From Acridotheres tristis (lineage: Eukaryota > Chordata > Aves > Passeriformes > Sturnidae): a stretch of DNA of 64,000 nt. The stretch's first letter is position 1; every line of letters starts with the position of its first letter. The stretch lies in contig CM072887.1 in assembly GCA_037013685.1 (NCBI GenBank), forward strand, positions 45,621,154 to 45,685,153, read 5' to 3'. The notes below the pieces were generated by a model. That model was not told the DNA's origin and did no database searches. It saw nothing but the letters and a program-made list of their open reading frames with translations. Shown here one piece after another: positions 1 to 14,290 of the stretch. The position numbers were made by a program, and so were the translations under genes.

Positions 1-3000
1 TAGTTTTTCCTCCTACATAATGCCTCATGTACCACGTCACCACCTAAGTATCTTTGTATTTTCTGCATGAAAATGCACATTGCAGAATCTTTTTATGTAA
101 CTATTATATAATTATTTCCACTGATATTTCTTTCCCATAAGAACAGTATTTTTCATTCTGCTGCCACTTGAGGAATTTGCAAATAAAATGCGCATCTATG
201 ATGGACAAAACTACAGTTTTACATCACTACGAGTACTTCCCTACTCTTAAACTGTTGACTTGTAAAATTCTTTAAATAAAACAATTAATAAAAACTTCCT
301 GAATATAATCTGTACAAAACAGTAGTTTTGTTTTGTTGGGGTTTTGTTGATTTTTTTTATTTGGGGTTGTTTTGGAGAAAAATTCTAATTTCTTCAGGTC
401 ATATAATTCCAATTAATAAATGAAAGTAAAGTGAGTCTCCAACAGAAGGTATTGGAGAGGTATTCTGAATTTCATTCTAAGGTAAGCATGAGACACTTTC
501 TAGGCAGATGGGTACAGCAGATTTTTCTTTTAACACCACAACTCCAGAAAGGAGATTTTTAACACAGTCTTAATACTTACATTTGTTTTCACACTAAAGG
601 AAACAAAAATGCTACTATTTGTTATCTGGGGCCAAGACAGAGTCAAAATGAGAAGAATTATTGTTTCTAATATGTTACACTTCAACATCACAGTCTGCAC
701 AATGGAAACAAAGTGATCTGTACCAATGAGCTCTGCTGTTTTGTAATTCATGAGCACAATATCTCATCATGACAAAAAAGTAGTAGAAAACCGCTCTGGC
801 AAAATTTAACGGTGGGCTGATAGCAAGTAATTTACTCTATGCCTTTAAACATACTTGTCATCCATCTTTGAATCTTTTTTAGCTCTAAATATAACGTTTC
901 TGAGATAAGGGAAGAAAAACTGCAAAGGATTTTCATGGTTTTGGTTAAGTATGGATTTATGTTGAGGTGTACTGATCTAGTCTATCTAATTACAGTTGAA
1001 GTGGCAGATTATCAGTCTGCATCACCTGCTAGTCTTAGTTTTAGGATGTGTTTCAGGGTTAGATGTTTTAGAGACTACAGAATCTGTGTTATCAAAAACA
1101 TTACAAAAAGCTGTTACCCATACAGTCACAAAATGAACATTCAGAAAGAATGTAACTTAATGTAACTGAAACTCAGGAGTTACATTAATTAACATGCACA
1201 TCTCTGAATTAGTTTGGGCTTTGTCTCCAAATACAGTTTCCCATCCTGAGGAGTGTGAAATGTTTTTCCCCATCTGCGGGGTTCCACAGTTATTTACATA
1301 AATAAATAGCAATTATTTATTAACTATTTCATGGGCAATTGCTTTAGTAAAAATATCTGATTCTGGGACTGGAGAAAGGGAGGGTTCAGGGCAAAAAATG
1401 AGTACAAGGCAGACTTGTAACTACTTATTTATTGTGAGCTTTAGATTTTTGGCACTATGGCTTCATAACTGTATAGAGTTATTGAGATTAAAACTTGCCC
1501 CATATATTTCTTCCTACTTCAGTGAAACGTAACTGCTGTATTGCACAAGAAGTTAAACTATTCTAGAGATGATCAAAAGAAATCTGTAATATATAAATAC
1601 CAGATTTTGAAACATTCTGCTGCATCTCAAAAATCTCCAGTTTAGATGCTAAAACCAGTCATTCATGTGCTGCAGGCCAAGCAGCACCCACTTCCCTGTT
1701 CTACATCTGCACCTCACCTTTGTTTAACACCGTGTACTCCTTTCCACCAGTTGTTTACAGAAACACAGGTCAGAATCAAAGAGCTAAATACATTTAGAGG
1801 GGTTAGATATATTTCATTCAGCAGAACTTAGTAATTATCTAGAGTATTTTAAGAATCAGCTAAAGGAACATCTTTTTGATACTTTAAGGAAGACCAATGA
1901 AATCCCAAAGGATTTGTGAAATACAAATATAATACTTTAAAGTCAGAGGGAGTAACCTATAGACAAACTTACAGGTGAGGCAATCTGACTGTGGCACTCA
2001 GGAAAATACTGGGCAATGCTAAGCAACTTTTGAGGTGCATACAAGATAACATGATGTTCAGTATGTGGTTTCTGAGAACACCTTCTCTCTGCACCCCCAC
2101 CATCCCACTCCCCAATAATTATATTAATCCATATTTCCACGTTTCATTTTATATAAGATGATTCTTAACAAAGAAGGAGAAAATATTAGATACCGGGCTT
2201 AAGTAAGTTTCCAATGCTGTTTATGCAGCTGTGTTTTGATGTTGAGAAAGTAACATCTTAGGAAGTAACTAGGTATGAAAATAAGAATCGTTAGGAAAGA
2301 ACAGTTAATCACTGGAACAAGACTTTCCCTATATTCTGCAAAGTAGCTCCAAAAAGAAGGAAGAGAAGGTTTATTACTTTTGGTCTTGCTTCAGTATTTT
2401 TGGGAGGCAGTAGATCTCCTGAAATCCCATTTGGTATCCATTTTCATGACACCACAGTATTTCATAAACAAGTAGAATCAAATTACTGAAGGAAAGATAT
2501 GTAACTAGCCAACTATCAAGAATTAGTCCTTTCCTGGAAGTCTGCCTGGGACCTTCTTACAGAGGACTCTACTATATTAGATAATGTTATTTGCAGTATT
2601 CAAAAGGTGATAGAGAAAACATAGTCACATAGCATTTGTTGTTGTTTTGAAACTCAGAGCAAGCCCCTCAAGGATCAGAAATAGACTCCAATTTATGAAA
2701 ACAAAAATTAAAAATCCAAACTCAATCACACTGAATCCAATGATGAGAAAAGAGCTACACAATTCCAACGTTAAAATCCCTTCAAAACATGTAAATATGT
2801 AATGTAGAAGTAGATGGTTTAGAAACAAAAAGTAATTTCAATTAAACATTCATGTCATTTAAAATCTCCTGGCAACAAGGTGGAAAAACAATCTAATTCT
2901 GCATGGTTTCAGAAGAAATTGTCTTCAAGAAAAAAAGCAATCTTGCCACTGTAATCATCAGATGCCATTTGCCTGTGGCAAAACACTACTGAAGAAAAAA

Positions 3001-6000
3001 AAAGTCAGATACCATCTCTGGCTGGCAACTTAACTGCTTTTTTATTCGAATGAATCACATTTTTCAAATTGAACAAAGGTGTTCTTGAAAAATTATTTTC
3101 ATTAAGTCATTTACCTCTACCACTATCATGTCATTATTCCTCTCATTTGCCCGCCAATGTTGCCTCTTATTGGGTTTATTATCAGTAAATACTGATATTT
3201 AGTCTCAGAACATTATGTACTTGGAAGCCTCAACTGAAAGAGTAATTTTGCAATTTCTGGGAAGCAATTGATACAGTTTCCAAATTTATTAATGCTCTAA
3301 ATGACACTGAAAATGCTAAAGTACTAAATATAACTTCCAGTTAGAACATACTGAAATTCTACAGAAGCATCCAAGGTAATCTCTGAGATAATATTAGCAC
3401 TTGCTATATCAGTCTTTTGAATAATTTTTAAAGACATATAATGTCTCATTTTTCTATAAAAAGTCTTCCCATAAAATTGTGTGGAGGATTTTCTTCATCT
3501 GTACCTTGTTCTGGAAGAATGGAAGCCTTTTATAGTTTCATAACTTTTCCCCAAAAAATTGAGGTATCAGAAAGAAGCAAACTTCAGTTCACCCAAGATA
3601 GCCCTGATAAACTTCAGCAGTTAATGAAGGAATTAATGAAAATATGTTTTTTTCATATGAGGAGGGAACATGGTGTGGTTCAAGAGGAAAAGGGATAAAA
3701 CAGAAAGTAGGAACAGTGTCAAATATTTCCTACCAAGAACACAAATATAAATAAACTAATATATTACCCCTTCTTTCAATTAATTAAAAATTGTTATCAA
3801 ATATACAGGTAAAACACATTCCAAAATCCAAGCCTTTCTAATTTTAGTAGTTAGCAAAAAAACACAAGCAAGATTTTCTTCTTCCCTGAACCAAAGATTT
3901 TTGCATGAATCCAATGAAAAATGTACAAAGACATTTCTAAATGTTTTGTAAATTTATTTAACACATACGTTATTGTTACTAACGTATTGTTCTATCAATA
4001 TCCCCTTTGTCTTCAGCTAGGTTAAATCTGTTTAAATACACAAATCAAAACTCCAAGGCCTTGAATACTCAGTTCTTTGGACTCCGTCCTTTTGAAGACA
4101 AAGCAGAATGCATCACAGTCATAGGCAGAAGCACAGCATTTGTTTGCCATCTGAAAATTCCCATACATCACAAAGAGTATTCAAGAGGCCTGATGTTCAA
4201 AAAGCTACTGATATTTCCATGGATCATGGTGGACTTTGCTAAGTTACATTGCATTTTAAAATCCATACAATTCAAAGCCCACAGACGACTAAAAATGTGA
4301 ACCTGATTTTCTTTTACTGTATACACTTTGAATATTGTCTGAGAAGAACTTTCTACCTTGAATAAATACACCTTCATATTTCCCAACTAATATAAGTAGG
4401 AAATGCACAAAAAACCCAAACCAAACACGTGAGTAGTGAAGAATTCAAATATTACATATGCAATATATTAATTTACTGTTAATACACATGAACCTATCAT
4501 CCAAGTCAACCTACAAGCGACACATATCTCAAAATCCTTTCATGGCAGTGGTGCAATAACATGACTGAAACTTGGTGGGAGAAAAAAAAGTGAAAATTAA
4601 AATGTGTTAAAGGACAGCAAAATCCTTTATCACCTAAACAGCACTTAAATAGCCAAGAAAACTAAAAAAAAAAAACCCATGCCTACAAATCTGTAGCAGT
4701 CTTGGAAGCAGTCTCTAACACAGAGCTTTTTGAATCCATATAATTTCAGATGCTGAAGCACACTGACGTGAGGTATGCCAGGATCCCATATAATGCTTTA
4801 AAATACGTTTTTAAGGAGATACAAATTTAAGAAGGCATTTCAAATTTAGCCCACTTCTTATTTCTGTCTAATGTTACATAGTCTCTGTCATGGCCCTGTT
4901 GCTTCACAAAATCACAGCTACAGATTAAGGTATGAGTTATCACGGCTAAATAAGGCAGTCTCAGTAAGTATGCTGATACAATTTGTGTCAGCAATGCTAG
5001 GTTTCAAAGCAACAAGGCATAATAACCAGCTAAATTACAGTTCCACAAAATTAACCATACCAGCATTTATTAGTAACTAAAAACCCATCATTTTACTAAG
5101 CATTAGATTTTTCCCTTCTTGTCAACATTTCACCTGTACCTTAAATTTTCAGCAAATATTTTAGTTAGAAAACAGTTTCATCTGAGGTCTATTCATGATT
5201 TATATTATTTTAATTTGTCATTCAGGGTACATATTCACAACTGAATCTAAACAAGGATCAAATAATCAAATACTTAGAAACACAGTAAAACCCATATATT
5301 TCCTAAAAATCATCAACTGCAGGTTTTACAGACATAATGTTAAAAGCCCAATAGGTATTCAACGTTGTTCGACATTAATGAGGTAAATTTAGAGACTTGC
5401 ATTTTAATTACTGTATATACTGAAAAGGCTAGCATCTGGGGATAAAAAGGATAAAAAGGATATTTAACAAAATATGCCAACAGCATAGAAAATGCAAAGA
5501 GGAAGCATTGCTACACTTTTACTAGCAAATTTTATGCCAATCACTGCATTAGCTTGCAACTATTCCAGAGATGTTTTACTGCATTCACTAAGAGTATTCT
5601 GAAAAGAGAGGTCCCAAATTTGGAGAGAGCACAAGTGATTTAATGACTACAGCCCAAGTGAGCTAACTACCCCTACTCCATTCACGGTTTGTGGATTCTT
5701 AGCACAACAGGTTTGTCTGGTTTGCTTTGGGTTTATTTGGGTTTTTTTCTCATCTTTTTTAAAGGACAAATTTGGAACACCAAATTTGTTCTTTTCGAAT
5801 TCAAGTTTATTATCCCAGTGAATAAACTTGATCTCAATATCACCATTAAAGCCAAAGAAAAGTATTTTGAGCTCATATTCCTTGGCCATTAATGTGCTAT
5901 TACAAAACATAACAGAATTGCAGCATATAGGAAAAATGTCAGATGTGTATCCAGTCTACAGTTGCTGGGATAAGTAACCCCCAGGATGCAAATGTCAGAG

Positions 6001-6483
6001 GATTCCCAATGGGAAAAAATAGCGTGCTCTTCTGTCGCACACAGTTCAACAGATCCTGACTGATGTTTGCAGGCACTGTCACAATCCAAGCAACCAGGAG
6101 TTTTAATTCTGAACAGTGTACATAGCAGACAAGTAAAAATATAAAACCTATGGAGAATGAAGAAAAAGAGAGTGGCAGGACAAATCTAGATAAAGCAAAA
6201 GGAATTGCACAATTTAAGCCAATATTAAATAAGGTTCAATTCTTTTGAATGACATCAGTATTTACAATGGAGTCAATGGGAGCAGAGTATTTCTAATACC
6301 AGTAACACCTTAACTTCATGGACTAAAAGTTACGACAGCTTCAGATCACAGTCTCCATACTATGCAGGATTTTGTGATGACCTGCAGAATTTAGCTATCC
6401 CAGAGAAGTTTCTTTAATAAGTTCCTCTGGAAACCGTGTAAAATAACGTGCACTTTTTAAACCGATAGACTCTTGTATCAGTT
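1..6483. other. Intronic, nothing gene-like
   Basis: This is AT-rich intronic DNA with only short chance open frames (under 115 codons). Low-complexity G/T-rich patches occur near 320-375 and 5,700-5,760. No repeat family was recognised with confidence. Confidence 0.6.
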
Positions 6484-7502
6484 AATATACTGGGTTTGCA
6501 TGGCCAAGCTTTGGTAGCAGGGGAGCTGCAGGGGTGGCTTCTGTGGCATCCTGCTGCAGGAGGATCTTCCATGTCCAGCAAAGCCAGCCCCTGGTAGCCC
6601 CAAAGATGGACGTACCACTGCCCAAGGCTTGGCCAATTAGAAATGGTGGTAACACTTCTGTGCTAACATATTTAAGAAGATGAAGAGAAAAAAAAAGTTA
6701 TTTCACAGTTTTAATTGTGGTAAGAGAAGAGCAGAGTGAGAACATGTGAGAACAAATCTGCAGACACCAAAGTCAGTGTAGAAGGAGGCGTAGGAGGTGG
6801 TCCAGGAACTGGAGCTGAGATTTCTCTGCAGCCTGTGGTGATGACCATGGTGAGGCAGCTGTGCCCCTGCAGCCCCTGGAGGTGCACAGGGATGCAGGGA
6901 TCCATCTGCAGCCTGTAGAGAAGCCCCAGCCCCACACCAAAGCAGTGGATTCCTGGAGGAGTGATCTGGTGGGAGGCCCAGTGGAGAGAGGGCTCCTGCT
7001 CCCAGGCTGGAGCAGCCTGTCCTTGGAGAACTGCACCCCATGGAACCACAACAGTTTGAGGGGGACTGGTGCCTGTGGGATGGATTCAGTTTGCAGCAGT
7101 TCAGAGATGCTCATGAGATGGAGCCACATCGGAGAAGTTCTCAGTGAACTGTCTCCTGTGGGAGGGAGTGCAGTGCAGCAGGGGAATGACATATCTCCCT
7201 GGGCAGCAGCAGAAAGCACAGGTGATGAACTGATCACAACCCCCATTCCCTGTCTCCTTGTGCCACTGAGGGAAGTGATAGAGCTGGGAAGTTTTCCTGC
7301 TCTGATTTTGTTAGCAATAAATTCAAATAATATCTCTACTTTCAACCTGTTTTTTCCATAATGGTATTGGATGAGCAATCTCTCCTGTTCCTTATGTCAA
7401 CTCATGAACACTTCATTATATTTTCTCTCTCCTGTCCAGCTGTGGAGGGGAGTGAGCAGCTTTGATGGATACCTGGCATCCAGCCAGTGCCAACCCGCTA
7501 CA
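6484..7502 (+). mobile_element. Solo LTR of an avian endogenous retrovirus (type A, about 1 kb)
   Basis: From the opening TACTGGGTTTGC to the terminal AACCCGCTACA this matches, by recognition, a long avian ERV LTR rich in CTGCAGCCCGTGG-type units. Landmarks in order: ACATATTTAAGAAG near 6,667 (TATA-like), GAACATGTGAGA near 6,741, repeated CTGCAGCC units at 6,828-6,915, GATGAACTGATC near 7,224, the poly(A) signal AATAAA at about 7,316, and the 3' segment ACCTGGCATCCAGCCAG at 7,471-7,487. No internal retroviral sequence or second LTR is adjacent, so it is solo. It is antisense to RGS7. Its GC-rich body creates overlapping open frames up to 201 codons on both strands, none of them genes. No clean target-site duplication was found. 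Confidence 0.87.
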
Positions 7503-9652
7503 GCCAGTGATAAAATTTCTCAGTAAACAAATGGAAGAAGGGGAAAAAAAATACCCCAAATGTAGTACAACATTCAAGGGTGAGTATACTGAAACCACAA
7601 CCAATTTTCCATCATTACACCACCATTTCAAAAAAATATTAAGTAGTTTCTAAAAGAAATGGTTTGGATTTAAATCAGATGCTCACTCTAAGTGGAGGGG
7701 AAAAAAGGAAAGAAATAAAAGAAAACCTGAAGAATTCATTGCAATTTAAAATACCCAGAAGCTGTAAACAGTATGAAAAACCACTGAGATTACCTCATAT
7801 TAAATGCACAGAAGTGTCTAAAATTCTGGCTGCATTTTACTTTCTTGAATTCTGTTCCATATTTTTGAATGTCACAGTCCATCTAGCCTGCCAATTAGTC
7901 CTCAGGACAAAATGCCTGCTACACAACTGTGACAAACAGGGCTTGCTTAAGGTAAGGCGTCTCAGCAGGCAAAAACATTAATTAGTAAATCATCTTTTTT
8001 TCCCCCCCTCACATTAAAGTTGCCAAAAGCAAGAGAAGGCATCTGCTTATACTTATTAAAAATAGTATCTCCTGCCAGTGATTGAAATACAAGTTTAAAT
8101 TGCAAATAATACAAAAAATGCAGAAGCTACCCTATTTGTAGATGATAACATGAAGAATTGCAGAGATTTGCAAAAACTTTATTGTAACTAGCACTGGTTT
8201 TATGCAAATAGTGTTGTGTAATATATCTCCTTATGCATTTCAAGATGTTGCATGTTTTCTTACACAAAGAAATAGCAGAAAACCTTCTCAATCTTACTCC
8301 TTATTACATACTTTACTATTGGATTCTCCCAGAATATCACAGCCAAATATTGGCAATAATAAGAACAATCTGAAGAGTGATGAAAGTTTTTTAAAAAGCC
8401 CTTTTTTCCCCCTTATAAATTGGGATGCAGGGATAAAGAGTTGTTTTTTTAGGGGAGAGTGCATCCAATGGACATTTGGCAAAACTGCACAATGATTATT
8501 TTTTGCTGCTTTGTTATGTAAGAACCCAAACCCTCTCGTAATTTGCTCTGGGATGCCTGATTCCAGGCCCACTGCAGTTCACAGGAACCTAGCCAGCTGA
8601 TGTCATTAAGCTCTAATTCAGATGCATCCTGAAAAATTGCTTGGAAAATAACATTAATTGGATTCATATTGCAATTTGTATCAAACTAGGCATATTTTGG
8701 AAGCAGTAGTTTCAATTCCTATTTGTAAGGGACTAAAAACTAGGAGAAATATTGTGGTTTTATCTTATGGAATGCAAAAGCAACAGGCTTCTTGGTAAGA
8801 AAGGTTTCTCAGTTGCTGCCCTCATTTTTTTTTTAATTTTCTCCACTCTCTCCTCATCATGTTGAGAAGAGCAAAAACCTGCACAGAATTCAGAATGCTA
8901 ACAAACCATGGATTTCTGCAACACTGCCCTGATGTTCTGCTTTGCTCTGCATTCTCTTCCTAATGACTACTAGCATTTTATTTCCTTCTTTGACGGCAAT
9001 TTAGCATTAGGTTGATGTTTCCATGGCTATATCTGTAATGACAGATTAGTGTTTGTCCTTGTTAGACAGCATCCCATCGGGTAGCAAGGAAGAACTTGGA
9101 AACCGCTATGAATGTATTGATGGAAGAATAAAGATCCTGATATTTATCTACTTGAATTTTACCTGCCTTTTCTTTAACCAGTCAGACAATGTTTTAACAT
9201 ATCTCTGCCACTCCTCACAGTTAGCCATAGCCCTATTACCACAATAACTTGTCATTACACTATCTCCTTTTTCAGATGATTTAAAAATATACTGAACAGT
9301 TCAGAATGGGGACAAAACCCCAGCAAGTCTTCTCTCCCTCCTTGCACCACCAAACCAAATAATTTATTACTATCCTCAGTTTTTGGCTATCCACTGATTT
9401 TTTTTGCCAAAGGAAAGATGTTCCTGCTTGGGTCTTGTCTGCCTTGCTTCCATAAAATAATCTGGTTTATGAAACTAGATTTTGTTACTACACATGGGAT
9501 GTGTAAGTACAGCACATCATTCAGGTCACCCTCATCAACAATGATCAACAACCAACAAATCCTTCAGAGAACTCCAAAACAATGGTTATGCCAGACCACC
9601 TTTCACAAAAGCCATGCTGACACTTCCCAAGTATATCTACTGTATCTATAAA
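7503..9652. other. Intronic, nothing gene-like
   Basis: This is AT-rich DNA between two LTRs, with only short open frames (up to 105 codons). No recognisable repeat or RNA gene was seen. Confidence 0.55.
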
Positions 9653-10263
9653 TGTACTGGCTTGAAAGCAAAACCAGCGAGAGACTCCAAGTCAGTAATA
9701 CAATTTAATAGGAAAAAAAGAAGAAAAAAATAAAATACATGCAATAATACAAAAGAAAACCACTGACAGAGTCAGAATACAATTTGACACCCTGTCAGTC
9801 AGGGTGTTGGTAGCAGTCCGTATAAATGGTGGCTGCAGTCCTCCTGGATGACAGATGTGGTTCAGTTGAAGCAGTGCTCCTGTAGAAGGTGCAGTTTTCC
9901 TCCGAAGGTCCAGCAATGATGTGGAAAAGGTCCGACTTTCCTCTGGGATCCAGTGGCTGCCTTGGTGTTCCAAATCTCAGTTTTTATCTAGGTAGGCAAG
10001 GCTTGGCTCTTGCCCCTGGCTGGGGCATCTCCCAACGGGATGATGTAATCTTATCAGTCACACAATAGGACTTAATGGCCCATTAACAGAATATATCTTC
10101 TGGAGGAAGGATGGGTTGTGAAAAGATAATGATGATCATCCCCCTGATTTTATCAGATGGCACATCAGCAGAGGATATCTCCCACAGAGATAAGGATCAC
10201 CACCCCTCCCACATATCAACAGATGGTGATAGAATACACATTTTTGCATTGTAACCCAGGACA
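9653..10263 (-). mobile_element. Solo LTR of an avian endogenous retrovirus (type B)
   Basis: The segment starts TGTACTGGCTTG and ends CCCAGGACA, consistent with TG...CA retroviral termini. Its layout resembles a passerine LTR group I know: an A-rich start, AAGGTCCAG-type units near 9,903, GGTGTTCCA near 9,964, a 'CTTGCCCCTGGCTGGG' block near 10,009, and ATGATGTAATCTTATCAG near 10,041. In that family the sense strand is the complement. A minus-strand ATTAAA poly(A) signal lies at 9,704-9,709. No internal region or partner LTR is present. The flanking 5-mers do not match, so either the ends are off by a few bases or the duplication has decayed. Confidence 0.72.
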
Positions 10264-10324
10264 ATATCATATTTACTCACTAGTTCACAGAATCTATTAT
10301 AAGTAATTTGTACTGTATTATATA

Positions 10325-10595
10325 GAACAGAGACTTATAGGCTTGCAGTTCTTTAGATTACATATTTAGTCCTTTCTAAACACTGGCATTGTGTTAACCA
10401 TCCTCTAATCCTAGGCATCAAGAAAACTTTAAATGAAAAGTTGTGCACTGCCAGAAGTAATACAGCTATTTCCCCCTTGAATTCCTGTCGCACTTCTGGG
10501 CAAGCACCATCTCTTCCAAGTGGTTTGTTATCAAGGCAGTAGGTGCCCTCCAGACATACCGAAAGACTCCTCCTGTTCCATATTTTGAAGCAGTA
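10325..10595 (-). mobile_element. Ancient CR1/L3-type LINE fragment (RT region)
   Basis: The plus strand has the order expected for an antisense CR1-like reverse-transcriptase fragment: ATAGGCTTGCAG, ACACTGGCATTG, CATCCTCTAATCC, then CCTTGAATTCCTGTCGCACTTCTGGG, followed by ACCATCTCTTCCAAG. It is heavily diverged and has no open frame. It directly abuts the type B LTR, which may have inserted beside it. Confidence 0.45.
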
Positions 10596-13500
10596 TAACT
10601 GTCAGATACAATTAAACATTTCAAATTAACAATTCAATAAACTGAATTAATCAAATTCACCTCTGTATGTTATTTTATTGTCTGACTTTTGACATCACCA
10701 GCATAAACTACCCGGCTGACTTGTGATGCCAGAAACCCCACTGACACATTGGGTATGGGAAAAATTTATGGAAAACTCAATGTTTTATTTAATCAAGTAA
10801 ATATAAGTGTAATGAGGTCCACTGAGCTACAGAAATTCGCAAACTTACACTTGCATTATTTCATTAAAAATACACAGAATCTAAATGTGCTGCTTATAGC
10901 AAACACCAAGAAATTGCTGCTCTTCAACAAAACAGAATCCTCCCGGACCTAACAAGTAAGTACAGGAAAATAAACAGCAAGTGTTAGGTAACAGTAACCC
11001 ATATTTGCATATTTAAGACTCTCAGATGATCTCATAATATTATTTTGGCCTTTTATATAACAGCAGCAAAACAAAAAACATAGACATTACTCGGAACACT
11101 TTTCTTGTTAGCTTTTCTCCACCCACAAATACACAGAAACGAGCCCAGGCATTTTGATTGCTTGTGTGCATGGGCAGAAATATTTCTAGGACAGATGCTA
11201 GATCAAAGCCATTTTGCTCCAAAACAATATAAGCCTGACTGAAAAAATGAAATCAAAATATCTCCATTACCTGAACAACTGCATTTTATTGACTTGTCAT
11301 TAAGAAGGACAGGGGTTTTTTTACTGTTCTGCCAGTTGAACAGCTATAATACATAATGCTCTTGCTTCAAACATTTATTGGCAGTCTTAAGTAAATACAG
11401 AGTGTTTTCACAAAACTTGTTGAAACATCATCAAAATTGTAGATGTTTTGTAAAACATAAAAGTCATATTAGATATGTAATAACAAGTACTGTCAGAGTG
11501 ATATAAATGAATAAGTCATAGAAATTCTCAGCTTTTTTTTTTCCCTGGCATTTCCTAGTTATTTCTTCTAAATTTATTTTATTCAGATTTCTGAGCTTCT
11601 TCATGTGTATGTATTTACTTCCTTACATTTGATATTTGAAAAACATATATATTACTCAGATACTATTATTTTAGTAGGGGGAGTTTTTCAAAAGAGGTAG
11701 TGAAATTGATCTTCATGAGTATTTTATTTCAGTCTTTTTTTTCTGAAAATCCAAATCTCAATCCCAATTTTTTGGGGATTTTTTTCTTGTGAAAAAGTTC
11801 TTGCACAATTCCAGGAATAGTGGTCTGTGTTCCAACTATTAAATCCAAAATGTACCTGGCATCCCAAAACATGCATTCATTTAAAAGGGTACTCTCTAAC
11901 ACCTATTATCTCCTGCAGAACAATGAGGACATAGAAGTAGGTCTTCTCCTGTCAGAATACTTCCTCCAAGACATTCTTCAAAATTCTCTACACAAAATGT
12001 GGCAGGTGAAATAAAGAAATCCACAGATGTAGGGCATATATACCAAGCAGACTGTTCATGCCATGAGATATTAAAAAATGAGATTTCTGGGTTGCGGAAA
12101 AGTGTGCCAGGTGTGTCTAACAGAGGACACCAGCACCTGCGGTTTGCCAGATACAGAAAAGAAAGTTATGCCAGAGTTTCTGTCACAGAGTTGGCAGTCT
12201 AGAAGTCCCGGGAGCCTCAGCTTGAAACCAGGCATGCTTGGGAAGTCTAGTAAGGATTTTGGCTACTGCAGAACTGTGACTCAGAACCTCAGGAACCCTT
12301 GGCTGCTATCTTGATAATGTCACTGAGCAACTGTAGCACACAGGGAGAATGCTAAAATTTAGATACATTTCAGTGTTTCTAGGAAAGAGAAAATAAGAAT
12401 CTCTGGCTAGAAATTGATTAAAAATTGTATTAGCTATGAAACAGCAAAGCCCATCAAAAATGATGAAAAACACAGACTTTCTATGCGTGAAAACATCTAC
12501 CATCTGAACTCGCCAACATATTCAGGAATAAGAAGCTTTCCTTTTCACACAGGCACAAAAATTAATCATTCCACTCTCAGAAGCTGACAATCCTGGTTAG
12601 TTGCAGGTTGGGCCCAGAAGGTCTGTAACCTAAACTCACTGAACTGCTCTTGTGGAGTAGGAGAAATATGCTGCAAGCGGTAGAGCTCAGGTCTAGGTTT
12701 TAGTACCATTCTTGGCAATTTGAACTATGAATAGTGGGAGGAGGGAGCACTAACAAAGAAACCAGTAACAATACTTACAAGACAAAATTTTTAGAAAACA
12801 CATACCAGACTTCATATTTTAAAGACAGATTTCAAATATTTGTAATATTATCCATTTAGATGTCTGTTCTATGCATTTTCTGCTGGTTTGAAAGTCCTTT
12901 CCATCACTTCCCTTCATTTCATTTTCAGGCAGACTCAGAATCCCAGTTAATTTTACCTTATACTTGCATTAAGATTTAGTTTTTTAAATTATCTTATGTT
13001 TTCTAATATTTCATTATATCAGATAATCATTCACATATCAGAAGACAGAAGCAAAAGGAGCCACTGCCTTTTCATTTTCCCTCAAAAGGCTGCCACAAGA
13101 TCCAAAACACTACAATCATTTGAGCAATTGTGCATTAAGATGAGTACGGTAAGGGAAAATGACACATACTAAATATACTTTTTAAATATCACCTCTAAGT
13201 TGCTTCCTAACTCTCCTAAAATAAGCCATGCTGGTTTTGTAGTGAAGACAGAACTCTGAAACACTTTTAGTAGCCTTGTTTGAACTCTTTTTTTTTATTC
13301 TCCAGTTCCCTTTCTTTCTTGAAAAATGCATTATCTTTCCAGAACAAACAGCAAGTAAACACTGTTTTTTCACTGCCTAGGTCCAAGTGACAGAGGAACA
13401 ACCATTTTATATCCTAATTACCTCAGCATGATTTAAAACAGCACAAAGTAGTGGAAGCATTTTTACACATCTGAGAAAAACTTCTCATCAAAGAAGATTA

Positions 13501-14067
13501 ATAGCTGGAAGAAGTTAATGTGTAGAAGTTAAGAAAAATTGCATCTAGTCTCCACCAAAACACCTTCAAAACAAAAAGCTTTTTGTCTTCCTTCCATTCT
13601 TCAAATATTATCTATTTGAAAGACAGGTGAATCTATTACAGAAAATAAACAACCTCAAAACAGACAGTTAAAAACCACCACAAATTATGGTCTCCCTGAC
13701 CACACATTAATAGCCACCAAGAGCTCTTTGAGTCGTTCACCTTGCAGAGAGGCAGAGCTCAGAGAGCTGCTCCTGGGTGACTAAGCTACACGAGGGAGCA
13801 AGTGGAGGACACACAGCTATTACTCAGTGTAAGGAGTGAGAAAATAAAGCTTTACACTTGAGAAAAATACTCTGATTGCTCAGTGAAAGTGTTTGCAACT
13901 ACAAAGCTGTCTAAGCCTACATAAGTTTTATATGCATCAATTCCTAGTATTTAAGTCTGATGGAAAATTTTGAACTCTAGCTAACTGCTACTCAAGCAAC
14001 TATAGAACACACCGAGCCTCCGTTAACACAATTACAAAATAACTGACAGTAAATTTTAGAAAAGTAG
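10596..14067. other. Intronic, nothing gene-like
   Basis: This AT-rich interval has only short open frames (under 80 codons) and a few T-rich runs near 11,532 and 11,740. No known repeat was recognised. Confidence 0.55.
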
Positions 14068-14290
14068 AACAGCTCACGTTAGAAGGGGCTTCAAGAAATC
14101 CTCCAGGCCAAATTTTTGTAGCAAAGGGAACCTTAAAATGAGATTATTCATCACTCTGTCCAGTCACATCTTGAAAATCTCTAATCACAGGGACTCCGCC
14201 ATGTTCCTGGGGAGGTCATTCCAGCAAAAGTTTATTCTAACAGTAAAAAGTTTATTTCTTATATCAGGATGCAAATTGTCTTTGAAAAGA
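14068..14290 (-). mobile_element. CR1 LINE 3' end fragment (old)
   Basis: The plus strand reads as a degraded antisense CR1 3' end. It has GAAGGGGCTTCAAGAAATCC, then CAGTCACATCTTGAAAATCTC, GGGACTCCGCCATG, GGGGAGGTCATTCCAGC and a TTCTTATATCAGG block, in the order known from CR1 tails (label line, CTTGAAAACCTCC, GGGCAGCCTGTTCCAG, CTTATATCCAG). Divergence is high, so this is an old copy. Confidence 0.6.

Noticed and set aside
6703..7378. Overlapping open frames up to 201 codons on both strands
   Set aside because: They lie wholly inside the type A LTR and are by-products of its GC-rich body.
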